Positions 25,401 through 32,708 of a DNA stretch of 64,000 nucleotides are shown one piece after another. The stretch spans positions 28,678,593 through 28,742,592 of the forward strand of contig OZ021731.1 of the NCBI GenBank assembly GCA_963978545.1, written 5' to 3'. The position numbers were made by a program, and so were the translations under genes. The notes beneath the pieces were generated by a model, which was given only the letters and a program-made list of their open reading frames with translations, made no database searches and was not told the DNA's origin. How positions within the stretch are numbered: position 1 is the first letter of the stretch; the number at the start of each line of letters is the position of its first letter. The DNA is from Linyphia triangularis (taxonomy: Eukaryota > Arthropoda > Arachnida > Araneae > Linyphiidae).

Positions 25401-28400
25401 TTATTCGATGTTTAAGAAATGCGTCATGTCCGCTACTCCGCTAGGCGCGATTTCACACGATCATAACGAGTTTTAAAAGTAAACAAACAACGTTACGGCG
25501 GAAGGATACAAGAAAAGTTTCTTTTCTTGTTTTATTTTTTATATATAATATTCTAATGACTGTTTTTGCTTGGTTTTGGCATTTTATACTGATAAATAAA
25601 AAATAAAATTAAAAAAAACATTTTTATAACTCTAAATTATTGATTTTAAATTTTGGTTTTGCAAAGTTTCTTATAGGAGTGAAAAAAGGTATGGGAAAGT
25701 AGTTCTACTTTTAATAGTTAAATTTTAAAAACTTTGCTCGTTTACATAAGACAACTTTGGATTTCTGTGAAAAACACTTTTTTTGGGATCCTTCAAAATT
25801 GAAAGGTATTCCTTTTACTTTGTAAATGAACTTGAATGATATAATTGCTACGGGCCTGTATTGTCTGTACTGTCTGAAAGCGAGAAGCGTCTGAATTTCG
25901 AAATGTCTTAAATTGGTTAGAAGTGTCTTATTTTAAGTCACTTGTTGTGACTGAAAGCAATTTAAGACCCGTGTGATGTCTGAAATTCGAAGAAGTAAAC
26001 CACTTTTGTGCAAAATAAGTCACTTAATGTGTCTGAAATGAATTTTTCAGACACTTTGTGTCTAAATTTAAGACACCAGCATTTACAGTGTGGGTGAAAA
26101 AGACCTGACAAAAACGATGTTTGTAACGGCGGCGCGGCGTTTTATCTCTTGTGACGTCACGTGCTGCATAATGTACAACTCAACTCTACTGGACCGGCGG
26201 GAGTTGTAAATATGTGAACATTTCCATAACAATCGGTCTTGAACTTCTGATATGATTTCTCCTCCAACGTAATAAATTAATTGGCCATAATGCAGAGAGA
26301 GATGCAACAACAGAACTCTGCCTCGGGAAAAACGGATAAAAACAACTTGGGATTAACTTGCAGGACTACTAAAGAACATTTTGAGTGCTCAGTCAATAAT
26401 TGATGATGAAGGAAACAAAAGGGTTAAGATTTACTGTATGATGTCGGATGGCGATTTTTTTTATTCCGAATCCTGTACGGATTCTGCGCCACGAATTGTT
26501 TACATCAAACCGCTCCAAATTATGGCAGCCGACCAAACGGTATAGTGGTTAGCGTGCTGGCTTCTAGACCGCGAGGTTGCGGGTTCGAGTCCCGTGTAGG
26601 CATGGGTGTTTGTAAATGTATGTTGGTTTGTTAAATGACGAAATGTTTCGGCGCATTATAGCCCCCGTGTTGCTGACGGCGCCAGATAATCTGAATACAA
26701 ACAACCAACCAAATTATGGCAACCATAGGCAGTTAGTTATCTTGCTCTTAAAAAATGGCAGGGCTGCCATTTTTTTGCGAAAATCGCCTTGGCGCAGAAT
26801 TCGTACCGGATTCGGAATATTCGCCACGATTTTTCATAAAAGTCGCCAAAATTGAAAATTACGTCAATACGTTGTGTTGTCAAATCCAAACGATCACTAG
26901 GGTTGCTTTAAAACCAAGTGCTAGGTTCGCTACATTCGGCGATAAATCTCCCACTTTTCGCCAATAATCCAGCCGACACTGAACAGTAAATCTGAATCAA
27001 CAAAATACTGCAAACAGGGATAAAAAGAAAATACTTAAAGAAATTGGAACAGTTAAAAATGCTGGAAGCAAAAGACTCATGATTGCAAATGATGTAATTA
27101 ATAAAACTTGATTTAGGGATAGAATATTGAGGCAATAACGGGGTGGGGGTGGGGGGGATCATGTATTCAGGATCATGCGATTTCTTTTTTTAAAGGTGTG
27201 TTTTCTATTCTCTTAAATTCAATATAACGAGTATATAAATGTATAACGAATTAATTTTGAAGTTCAGTAGCAACTGTGTGCAGTAATTTGATGTTTTATA
27301 TTGTCCTATATTTTTTTTGAAAAAATCCTATATATTCTTATTTTGTCACTTTGACCCCTGAATGTGTAAATACCAAAATTATTTTTTAAACAAAGCTAAA
27401 AGTGAGTGAGCAGAAATTGGTCCAAGTCTTAATATCTGTTATTTCTAAATGGGTAATCTTTGTTTTGTCAGTGCCAAGAAAGGGCTTGGGTTGATTGCTG
27501 TCGTAATTGATAGCCACATTCAACTATCTACACTCAACCTTTTTCTCGGCTTAGATCTTAACAAGATAAATCATATGCCAGAATGTTGGTAAAGAGCCAA
27601 ATTTTGCAAGGGTTCCCACGGTCATTGAAAGTCATTAAAAGTGTTTAATATTTTTGAACTTGTTTTCAAGGCCTTGAAAATGCTTAGAGGTCCTTAAAAG
27701 TCCTAAATTTTTGCACATGTTATGTGCCCAACTGCAAAATTTATTAAAATATAACTCAGACTTGCTATTCCCGCGTGACCGCCTTTTTTCTGCACTGTAT
27801 CGAAATTCTCCGACATATTTGTATTACGCACCCATCAACTTGTAAATTTTTTGGTAGAATATATTTTATTAAAAATGTATGTATAGACATGATGACTGAA
27901 AACAAATTTTCAACTGTCCTTAAAAACCTGATTTAGGTGCTTAAAAGTCATTGATTTTTATTCTGTGATTTGAGTGGGAACCTTGTTTGCAACCTGTTTG
28001 TCTCCATATTTCCCTTTAACAACATACAAAACATATTTATCAGTTGATTCCTAAACTTAACTGCCTTTGGTTTAGGTTGTAGTGGAGAAAATATTCAGTG
28101 GAAAGGATTTGCTATACCCTTTTGTTAGATATAACATGTGTCTACACTGCATACATTCACTTAACTTCAAGGGTTGGTGAGCATCAGTGAGCAGAGAACA
28201 AAACCATCTTGTATTCCTTTAATGAAATATAAAAAAATCTCTAAAATTCCAACACCAAATTTGCTTTTATTTTCTATTTTACAGTTGCAGAAACCTACTA
28301 TTCCACCACCTCCTACTCAGTTACACAGACTTTTAATACAACCATACCAGAGCCTACAAAAAACACCTACTACACCTTCTGACAATGACACACCTCCTGG

Positions 28401-29106
28401 AGACTTGCCACCATTTTCAAGACCACCGATCTCAATGGAAATCGGAGAACTTCCATACTGTTCAAATGCACCTCTAAATGGACAAAATACCACACTTTTC
28501 TACAGCCCACAGCAAACCCCTTCCACTGAACAACTTCAAGTACAACCTGTTATTGGCCCACAAGTTCCTGCAATCGCTCTGTCACAACAATTCCTCAACA
28601 ACCAGACACAAGTCCCTGTGTTTTGCCAGTCGCAAAGTCCTATTACCAGCCTAACACAACTAGTCACACAATTGCAAGATTCCGTCATCGACCAGTCACC
28701 AACCCATGCCATTGTCCAATCACAAGTCCCTCTCATTGACTTCCCACAAGTAGCTTCTATCAAACAGGAGTTCATCTTTCCTGATCATACAATGACCCCG
28801 TCGCTCATCAGCACATTGTCAGAACCCACAAAAGTCGAAATGACATTTTGCGTGGACCAGGACGAGAGCACTACAAAGTCAGGAAGTGGGCCATCAGATA
28901 CCTACACAGCGATGGATATAACCGAGAACAACAATACAACTTCGGATGCCTTTACTCACACTCGAACTTCTTTACCATGGCCAGGTGATGAATCATCTTT
29001 GCCCATAGCAATGGACACGACTATGTCTCCTGGTAACACAGAAACTTTACCAGTAGATTTGAATTTAGTTAAGAAGGAGGTTGACGATGAAACTCTGTGC
29101 TACTAA
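4372..29106 (+). CDS. PBRM1: polybromo-1 (BAF180), C-terminal part, eight exons
   Basis: Polybromo is the bromodomain/BAH/HMG subunit that targets PBAF SWI/SNF remodellers to acetylated nucleosomes in the nucleus. Eight exons (4372-4497, 7280-7396, 9099-9300, 13098-13152, 13281-13388, 14882-15319, 17260-17350, 28285-29106) join at compatible phases into one 653-codon open frame ending at TAA 29104-29106. The order is linker, HMG box, two C2H2-like fingers, P/T/E repeat, a Cys-containing domain, and a long low-complexity tail. The HMG box (GYVLYAREVR, then SFGDISHLI, TEWRQL, YEEQA) closely follows the pattern of the single C-terminal HMG box of animal polybromo. The N-terminal bromodomain and BAH exons are not seen to the left. 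Another HMG protein is possible but would have to share this polybromo-like box. The exon model is by eye, without transcripts. Confidence 0.75.
4653..4894. mobile_element. piggyBac-type MITE
   Basis: Terminal inverted repeats CCCACTGACGGTCATG and (reverse) CCCATTGACGGTCATG are each flanked by TTAA (4649-4652 and 4895-4898), the hallmark target of piggyBac transposons. It is 242 bp with no coding capacity and lies in the intron between the linker and HMG exons. Confidence 0.8.
4899..7279. other. intron sequence of polybromo copy 1
   Basis: No recognised element was seen. Short open frames here (5286-5974) are AT-rich and lack domain motifs. Short repeats of a TGCATTCAA/TTGATCA type occur at 6890-6960. 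Confidence 0.4.
7280..7396 (+). CDS. PBRM1: polybromo copy 1, HMG-box exon A
   Basis: The acceptor is TTTTCTAG and the exon is 117 nt, phase 0. It encodes NSNQFADGYVLYAREVR and then a NP-K-SFGDISHLIRTE string. This is helices 1 and 2 of an HMG box, in the polybromo style (G-Y-x-L-x-x-x-E-x-R, SFG-x-I/L-S-x-L-I/V-x-T-E). The exon ends GAG followed by gcaagt, a GC donor; the codon-exact join to TGG of the next exon restores the conserved T-E-W of the box. Confidence 0.85.
9099..9300 (+). CDS. PBRM1: polybromo copy 1, HMG-box exon B plus first zinc finger
   Basis: The acceptor is CTTACTAG and the donor GTGAGT. The exon is 202 nt, leaving one base over. It starts WRQLPIQRKKDYEEQAHKRK, the third HMG helix with its basic tail. 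A Cys/His module follows: C-L-W-D-K-C, Phe, Leu, then H-L-T-R-K-S-S-G-H (C-x4-C-x12-H-x7-H). C-L-W-x-x-C fingers next to chromatin-remodeller domains are known in PBAF subunits such as ARID2 and, as I recall, in invertebrate polybromo. The fusion of the HMG box with the finger in one exon ties both to the same gene. Confidence 0.85.
9409..12505. mobile_element. hAT-like element with CAGGGTTCC ends, interrupted by another hAT
   Basis: The left end is CAGGGTTCCAACGGCC and the right end reads as the inverse of CAGGGTTCCCACTC. Subterminal repeats of 'gtccttaaaagtcctt' type are abundant. A 379-bp internally deleted relative (27607-27985) and a 222-bp relative (16361-16582) share both ends. It is non-autonomous as seen. 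A clean 8-bp target duplication was not found around this copy. Confidence 0.7.
9812..11670. mobile_element. nested hAT-type element with 8-bp TSD
   Basis: Identical TGACTAGT copies flank it (9804-9811, 11671-11678). The ends are GGCTTGGGCGATG on both sides in inverted orientation, offset by one to three bases. The subterminal region has repeated 'cgatacatcgcgat'-like motifs and AAACCGGTGT repeats. No transposase frame was recognised. It is inserted in the older CAGGGTTCC element. Confidence 0.85.
13098..13152 (+). CDS. PBRM1: polybromo copy 1, small exon with first half of zinc finger 2
   Basis: Acceptor GGTTATAG, donor CC|GTAAGT, 55 nt. Joined to the left-over G of the previous exon it encodes ELEIQCLWYNCRRTKKCLP. 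C-L-W-Y-N-C repeats the C-x4-C knuckle of finger 1. Without this exon the frames of the flanking exons do not match; with it all later phases agree. Confidence 0.8.
13281..13388 (+). CDS. PBRM1: polybromo copy 1, second half of zinc finger 2
   Basis: After a 128-nt intron ending TCTCCCCCAG, this 108-nt exon encodes PFPQVYRLIRHVKEVHLP, supplying the H-x4-H of the C2H2 finger begun in the previous exon. It then continues WNPIKVLGKESFLENRE. The donor AA|GTACTT is weaker than average; it is chosen because it gives the phase required by the next exon. Confidence 0.8.
13590..13740. repeat. degenerate 20-25-bp tandem repeat
   Basis: Units of the form 'aattatccctacaattttttgg' recur about five times. 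A similar block is at 63520-63620, following the same 'tgtctgtgttag' lead-in, so both belong to one dispersed repeat family. Confidence 0.55.
13741..14881. other. intron sequence of polybromo copy 1
   Basis: Poly-A at 13742-13758. Otherwise AT-rich DNA without a recognised element or exon. Confidence 0.4.
14882..15319 (+). CDS. PBRM1: polybromo copy 1, P/T/E-repeat exon and start of Cys domain
   Basis: The acceptor follows a long T/C tract (TTTTTTTTCCAG) and the donor is AA|GTAAGT; 438 nt. Residues 20-55 are four imperfect copies of PPPTNTEE, encoded by a 21-24-bp minisatellite. The last 65 residues begin DDYVFEGKRLVNMGYFIK and contain CNFSDM and GIVFK. This pattern (G-R/K-R-I/L-V, C-x-F-x-D-M, then F-K-C-x-x-C in the next exon) resembles the start of a domain I remember from insect and chelicerate 'Mutator-like' proteins. 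That identification is tentative. Confidence 0.75.
16361..16582. mobile_element. short CAGGGTTTCC/TACCCTG MITE
   Basis: 222 bp. It begins CAGGGTTTCCAAGGTCC and ends with the inverse of CAGGGTACCCACTC. Interior 'aaggtccttgaaagtcctt' repeats match the 9409 and 27607 elements, so it is a non-autonomous relative. Confidence 0.7.
16960..17210. repeat. partial copy of the CATACCTGCCAAC element
   Basis: The run 'gccaacttgtacgga', the 'ttttgtac..gtgtacgaa.agctaaaa' block and the 'cgccaatgaaaccgaaa' block match 17864-18090 in order. Outer ends are degraded. Confidence 0.65.
17260..17350 (+). CDS. PBRM1: polybromo copy 1, Cys-pair exon
   Basis: Acceptor TTGTTTTAG, donor CAG|GTAATA, 91 nt. With the two carried-over bases it encodes KCMLCPTTKIIW and an acidic/Pro stretch ending FKPQ. 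The C-M-L-C pair directly continues the GIVF of the previous exon, giving a V-F-K-C-x-x-C string. Ends in phase 0, as needed for the last exon. Confidence 0.75.
17856..19447. mobile_element. TIR element with internal ~180-bp tandem repeats
   Basis: It starts CATACCTGCCAAC and ends with the inverse (GTTGGCAGGTATG), flanked by TCACTC on both sides (17850-17855, 19448-19453). Between about 18078 and 18760 a roughly 180-bp unit recurs about four times. Each unit has 'gcactaaa.cgcg', 'ttgttttc..tgttgcc', 'aaccaaacaactg' and 'agaaaaccgaaagtgctttag' blocks. No transposase was seen. Confidence 0.7.
21069..21660. repeat. diverged direct duplication, period about 370 bp
   Basis: The block with 'gcttcagaatat..attaaatttg.aaa..atgcaagtt..tgattttccaa.tttt.gtatgct' occurs at 21069-21267 and again at 21437-21660. 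Confidence 0.5.
22947..23165. mobile_element. MITE with CCGTTAGACAGGTACC ends
   Basis: Inverted ends (CTTTTCCGTTAGACAGGTACC versus its near inverse GGTACCCGTCAAAAGGAAG), each 20 bp or shorter as quoted, bound about 218 bp with a 'gttattagtttgaat.agttatcgctgcaa' interior. Relatives occur in both arms of the large palindrome (near 41213-41370 and 51950-52555). Confidence 0.6.
23408..24379. repeat. inverted pair of tRNA-derived SINE-like units, 382-bp arms
   Basis: Arms 23408-23789 and 23998-24379 are near-identical in opposite orientation with a 208-bp spacer. Each arm has a Pol III A-box-like TAGTGGTTAGCATGCCTG and a B-box GTTCGAATCCC (right arm 24249-24300). There is no proper acceptor stem, so it is SINE or tRNA-relic rather than a tRNA gene. 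RNA crossing this intron would fold into a long hairpin. Confidence 0.85.
24520..25144 (-). pseudogene. non-LTR retrotransposon (LINE) 3' end: RNase H tail and zinc knuckle
   Basis: Minus-strand translation starts APWSGIPEDEFADSAARQAL, the end of a LINE RNase H domain (usual form GIPGNExAD..A). It then has MDILLTRLKTKTATVN, typical of the 'LLTRLRTGHT' region. After a frameshift near 24830 it gives CNFCTDVETPEHFILVC, a C-x2-C-x8-H-x4-C knuckle near the LINE C terminus. The reverse transcriptase is absent and there is a 5' truncation at 25144, so this is a dead fragment. Confidence 0.75.
25145..25415 (+). pseudogene. LTR-retrotransposon gag fragment, frameshifted
   Basis: Plus-strand frame: DDAIDILDSLYITKRNEIFA, then RHCLASRVQQTGESVNEYLE, the recognisable 'L...Y......FAR..LA.R.Q..GES...Y...L' core of Gypsy-type gag proteins. 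A frameshift near 25330 moves to a frame reading DEYKDCEFKSVTAELYK then YIRDAFIRC. It abuts the LINE fragment exactly at the end of its frame. No LTR, protease or reverse transcriptase is nearby. Confidence 0.65.
26528..26708 (+). mobile_element. tRNA-derived SINE, family 1, with 13-bp TSD
   Basis: It is flanked by CCAAATTATGGCA on both sides (26515-26527, 26709-26721). The 5' part has A box TAGTGGTTAGCGTGCTGG and B box GGTTCGAGTCC. The 3' part ends in AACAACCAACCA-like repeats. An inverted copy is in the left arm of the palindrome (41384-41569) and a tail fragment at 56665-56745. Confidence 0.92.
27607..27985. mobile_element. short hAT-like non-autonomous element
   Basis: Its first 230 bp match the left end of the 9409 element (gtcattgaaagtcattaaaa onward) and its last 150 bp match the right end (TTGTAAATTTTTTGGTAGAA onward), so it is an internal-deletion derivative. 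Terminal bases are CAAGGGTTCCCAC and its inverse. Confidence 0.75.
28285..29106 (+). CDS. PBRM1: polybromo copy 1, last exon, low-complexity C-terminal tail
   Basis: Acceptor TTCTATTTTACAG, phase 0, 822 nt ending TAA (29104-29106). It encodes 273 residues starting LQKPTIPPPPTQLHRLL, rich in Pro, Gln, Ser and Thr, with V/Q-S-Q-V-P-type short repeats in the middle. Two psi-K-x-E sumoylation-consensus strings are visible, IKQE in ASIKQEFIF and VKKE near the end (NLVKKEVDDE). No folded domain is recognisable. It is preceded by a 10.9-kb intron full of transposons. Codon content is much richer in C than the surroundings, supporting real coding sequence. Confidence 0.75.
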   Translation: MQKPTIPPPPTQLHRLLIQPYQSLQKTPTTPSDNDTPPGDLPPFSRPPISMEIGELPYCSNAPLNGQNTTLFYSPQQTPSTEQLQVQPVIGPQVPAIALSQQFLNNQTQVPVFCQSQSPITSLTQLVTQLQDSVIDQSPTHAIVQSQVPLIDFPQVASIKQEFIFPDHTMTPSLISTLSEPTKVEMTFCVDQDESTTKSGSGPSDTYTAMDITENNNTTSDAFTHTRTSLPWPGDESSLPIAMDTTMSPGNTETLPVDLNLVKKEVDDETLCY

Positions 29107-29533
29107 AAGAGATATCATTGGAGCTGTTTTCCCTTTTGTGCCTAGATTGCATTGTTTCTTTCAGCATATGGTACTGGAATGTGTTCAACAAAGGCCACCT
29201 TTAAGATATTCCATTCAATCTAACTTCCAAAAAGATCCGATTCACCATGTGTTATTAAAATATCCTCCTCGACTTTAGGTAGGGCTAAAACTTCTAGTGC
29301 TGTAATTTCTGTTTTGATGATTGAGCAATATTTAAAGGACCTGATAAAGAGCTATGAAAAATACATCTGTAAATGTTGCAAAAAGTAATTAGAATGACAG
29401 TCGACAATAGTATCAATATTCATCAATATACAGTTTGATTTAAAGTATTGATGATCATTAATGAAACTAAAATTGTTATAAATGTGAAGGCACTGATATG
29501 AAACATTGCAATCCTTATTTGTGATAACTCGAA

Positions 29534-29539
29534 AATAAA
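29534..29539 (+). terminator. candidate polyadenylation signal
   Basis: AATAAA, 428 nt after the polybromo copy 1 stop codon, followed by T-rich sequence. Other AATAAA-like sites exist downstream (near 29870), so the used site is uncertain. Confidence 0.4.
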
Positions 29540-30600
29540 TCTTATTTTTCCTTAAATTGTGTGATATTTTTCTACTTGGGAATTATTTATTAGGGAGCAC
29601 ACACATCCTCTTCATTTTCATACATGTTAAAAGACAAAGATTGAACACCTCAGAACTCTGAGACCATATTTTAAACTTAATTTAACCTTTTCTATAACAA
29701 TGATTGGAGATTTATTTGCCATTCAATGAAATTCTTAACAAGTTGTAATTACTACAAAACTGCTCTAATCATTACCTGTTATTTATGGAGATTTAATTTT
29801 GCTAGAGTTTATCTACATATAAAAAGAGAAAGCCCTGACTGATCAACTCTGAAATTTGGCTCAAATGTCAATAAAATATGACGTATAATATATGACAATC
29901 CTGGTTTCCCCATGCTTCCAGTCACAGCAGTTATAGATCAATAAATCGGTATCTTAGATTGCGCGTTTCAAACATTGTGGTTAAAATTCAACTTTAAAGG
30001 TTATACATAAAAATAGTATAACTAAAAGACAGCAGTTGACAAATTCTCTCTGATATAGTTGCTTTTCAATTAGACCACATGAAATGTAAATATTTCGGAT
30101 ATGACACATTGTAGGAATAATCAGGATTTCAAAGAAATGCTTGTGTGAAGTTCTGGACATTTTAGTTTTATTTAATTATTGTGAGAATCAAACATATACA
30201 ATTTCAAAAGCATGTCTTCCAAAGTAGCTATTTTCTAACTTCTCTAGCTAGTAGAATTATAAAAATACTATGATTGAATTGTAATTGCTATCTGTTATAG
30301 AGTTTAAAATATTTTGTACAATCAGGGAGATAACGTTTAATGTCTTGCAGCATACATACTACAGTAGTAACACAATAACGTTTTTCTCTTATTTAAATTG
30401 CCTCATTATTTCAAAACGCTTTTATATATAATATACTTAATAACAATACTTAAATAGGTACTTAAGAAGACATATCAGTGACTTTGATCTTAATTTACAA
30501 CGCTACACGTTTCTTATTAAAAATTATTCATTTAAATGAAAAGAACTAAATATAAACGTTTGTGCTTGAAATTTCATAAATATTGAAATATAATTCAACT
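29540..30600. other. intergenic DNA
   Basis: AT-rich sequence after the end of polybromo copy 1. No gene, inverted repeat or RNA gene was recognised. Confidence 0.4.
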
Positions 30601-30726
30601 TTGTTTTCCCGTCACGGTGATTAAGATAAGATGCGAAGAAAAACTTCCCCTTCTTTTGCCTATTTGCACACACACACTTCGGAATGGGGTGTGATGCGGT
30701 CGGCTCGCGGAGTCCGCAATCCAGTC

Positions 30727-30930
30727 TTAGTTCTTTAGCTCAGTGGTCATGGGCAGGTAAAGGCCGTCGGTAAACGTTGGGTTGACCGGGTGAATTGACA
30801 CTGGACACTGGTAGCATATCATAGGGACATAGCTTGTTTGGTAGATGTGGTATTGTCCCGATGGTACTTGCCAGTGTCCAAAGGTGAAGCCATGGTTGAC
30901 CAGAAACATGTTTCCCAGACAAAAGGCCAT
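30727..30930 (-). pseudogene. unrecognised coding-like fragment
   Basis: A minus-strand frame of 67 residues begins MAFCLGNMFLVNHGFTFGHW, has Y-x-I-Y-Q and C-Y-Q-C strings, and ends TTELKN and a stop. The DNA is clearly less AT-rich and more codon-like than its neighbours. Upstream on the minus strand is an A-rich run instead of a polypyrimidine tract, so a normal splice acceptor is not visible. It could be the last exon of an unknown gene, or a retrocopy fragment. Family not recognised. Confidence 0.3.
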
Positions 30931-31029
30931 TCTGGTATCGAAATCTTTTTTTTTTTTTTTGTCACAGTTGAGCCAGGAAAATGTTTAAGGAAAACTTTTG
31001 AGGGGCTCACTCCTTATGTTCATACACAG

Positions 31030-31600
31030 GGGTGTACTGCATACATGTGATTCTTCCGCGAATTTTTTTACGTGAATTAGCGGAAATCCGCGAATTCATC
31101 ATCGGCTGAAAATCCCGTTATCCGCTAAAATTTTGGAATTAGATTAGATAAGTTTTAAAAAAATATTCAGAAATCGTTTTGAAAAGTCAGCCTTTTCCTT
31201 CATTCCTTAAAATATTTTATTTATTTCAACTGACGTGTCAAGGCCATTCGTTCGACTTCCTTTTTTCATAAAAAGAATGCCTAGTGCGCTCGTTTCCCAC
31301 TGTCCTTTTTCCACTGTAGTTCATGACTTGTTTTAGTCTGAACTAACTTTGTTAAAAAATAGTTAAACCGGTTTTCGATGCTGTTGCCTTTGTCACGTGG
31401 TCTTCATACATGTGATTCATCCGCGAATTTGCGGAAATCCGCGAATTGCATCAAAATTAACCATCATCCACTGAAAAACTTGTGTCAATTATGAAAATAG
31501 ATGTATTCAATTTTTTTTCGGAAATCGTATTGAAAAGTCTACTTTCGTCCTTCATTCCCTTAAAATGTTTCTAATAAAAATCCTATTCAAATTCAAAGTT
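31030..31600. repeat. diverged direct duplication, period about 365 bp
   Basis: The block 'catacatgtgattc.tccgcgaatt', 'cggaaatccgcgaattc', then 'ttgaaaagtc' and 'ccttcattccttaaaat' occurs from 31040 and again from 31405. Confidence 0.65.
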
Positions 31601-32149
31601 TCAAACTAAATTAAAAAAGGTATAAAATTTGGCAATTTATCGCCGTGTTTTTTTTTGGGGTTTTTTTTTGCGAAAAAGGTATTCTCACCAATTTGATTTT
31701 TAAAAAATTCCAGTGGATTGAATCTTGAATGCCAGATAATCGGACTTTTTCTGTATTTAACTATTATTACAGGGTGTCCAGTAGTTGGGAAATATACTTG
31801 AATTTTTTGCATCTCGGGAAAATCGTGGATTATGCTTGAAATTCGTATTAATGTTGGAATTTCCGGTTGAATTCAGAAATTTTCACTCCTCTTCAGTATC
31901 GGAAAAGTCTTCTTATATCGGCGTTTTTCCACAATTTTCCCATTGATCTCGCGGATCGAAAGTAGTTTCTCCTTCCCTCAGAAATGTTCTCTTTAAACAT
32001 GGTTCTATTCGAAGATTTTTGACCGAAATTTCGAACATGCCGGAGATCGATGGAATTTCCTGACAAACACGAAATCTGCACACGTTTAAACTCCGCCAAA
32101 CCACCGATAGAATGAATACTTTTCCTCAGAATTTTTCTTTAATATCATA

Positions 32150-32708
32150 GCTTCTATGTGCATTATTTACGTTGATATGCGATGGACATTTTGCTTAACG
32201 TTACGGTGATGAAATCGCCGTTTTCCCGTGTTTATGGCGGACGCTATTGCTGAGAATTACGTTGTTGCATGATGATAAATTTTGTCTGAAATTCGGATTT
32301 CCGCTCTTTTCTTATTAAAATTTCGATTATTCTTGAGATCGATACAAATCTACATTACAATCTTATTGAGCTTGCTAGCAAATCTGACAGCCATGGGTCT
32401 TATGTGCGTTCAGACTTCCTCAAACCTCCGATGTAATGGCCAATTTTTCTACAGATTTACAATCTCTATCGCCATTATTTACGTTGGTGTATGGTACTTA
32501 GTTTCGCTGAGCGTTGCGCTGACTTAAGGTCTGTATTTACATAAATTTACGCTGCTAACGGCGGGCAATATCGTCGAAATTTACGTTGTTGTGGTGTTAA
32601 TTTTTTCCGATTGTTGCTTTAATGTAGTTACTCGGATTTTCGCCGATACGGTGGCCGCTATCGCCGATATTTACTTTGGAGTAATGGTAATTTTAGACTA
32701 AGCCGTTT
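32150..32708. repeat. degenerate tandem repeat with GCCGCTATCGCC-type units
   Basis: Units combine 'atcgccgatatttacgttg', 'tgtatggtaatttt' and 'ctaagccgtttt'-like blocks, four or five times, with much higher CpG content than the surroundings. A related block continues at 37625-37740 beyond the foldback element, suggesting that element inserted within the repeat. Confidence 0.5.

Larger units (their letters stand above)
20226..26090. mobile_element. CACTA-like composite element with GTCTTAA/TTAAGAC subterminal arrays
   Basis: The left end CACAGCAAACTGAAATG and right end inverse CACTGTAAATGCTGG lead into matching blocks of GTCTTAAA, TAAGACAC and TGTCTGAA on both sides (20240-20410 and 25860-26080). 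TG flanks both ends, which would be a 2-bp duplication. CAC-G/A termini with palindromic subterminal arrays are typical of EnSpm/CACTA-type (CMC) transposons. No transposase was recognised inside; the interior holds unrelated TE remnants. Confidence 0.6.
20021..27360. mobile_element. large CAGGGGTC-ended element carrying nested insertions
   Basis: The left end CAGGGGTCGCAGAGG and right end inverse CAGGGGTCAAAGTGAC both run into 'tcctatattgtcctatat' subterminal repeats. AATGTG flanks both sides (20015-20020, 27361-27366). The CAGGGGT ends are hAT-like, but a 6-bp rather than 8-bp duplication is unusual. Most of the 7.3 kb is later insertion; the residual element is about 1.5 kb. Confidence 0.65.

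Noticed and set aside
26528..26600. tRNA gene (A and B boxes present)
   Set aside because: There is no pairing acceptor stem or clean cloverleaf. The sequence continues into a repeated body, has a 13-bp TSD and recurs elsewhere, so it is a SINE.
28536..28775. 79-codon minus-strand frame
   Set aside because: Antisense shadow of the polybromo last exon.
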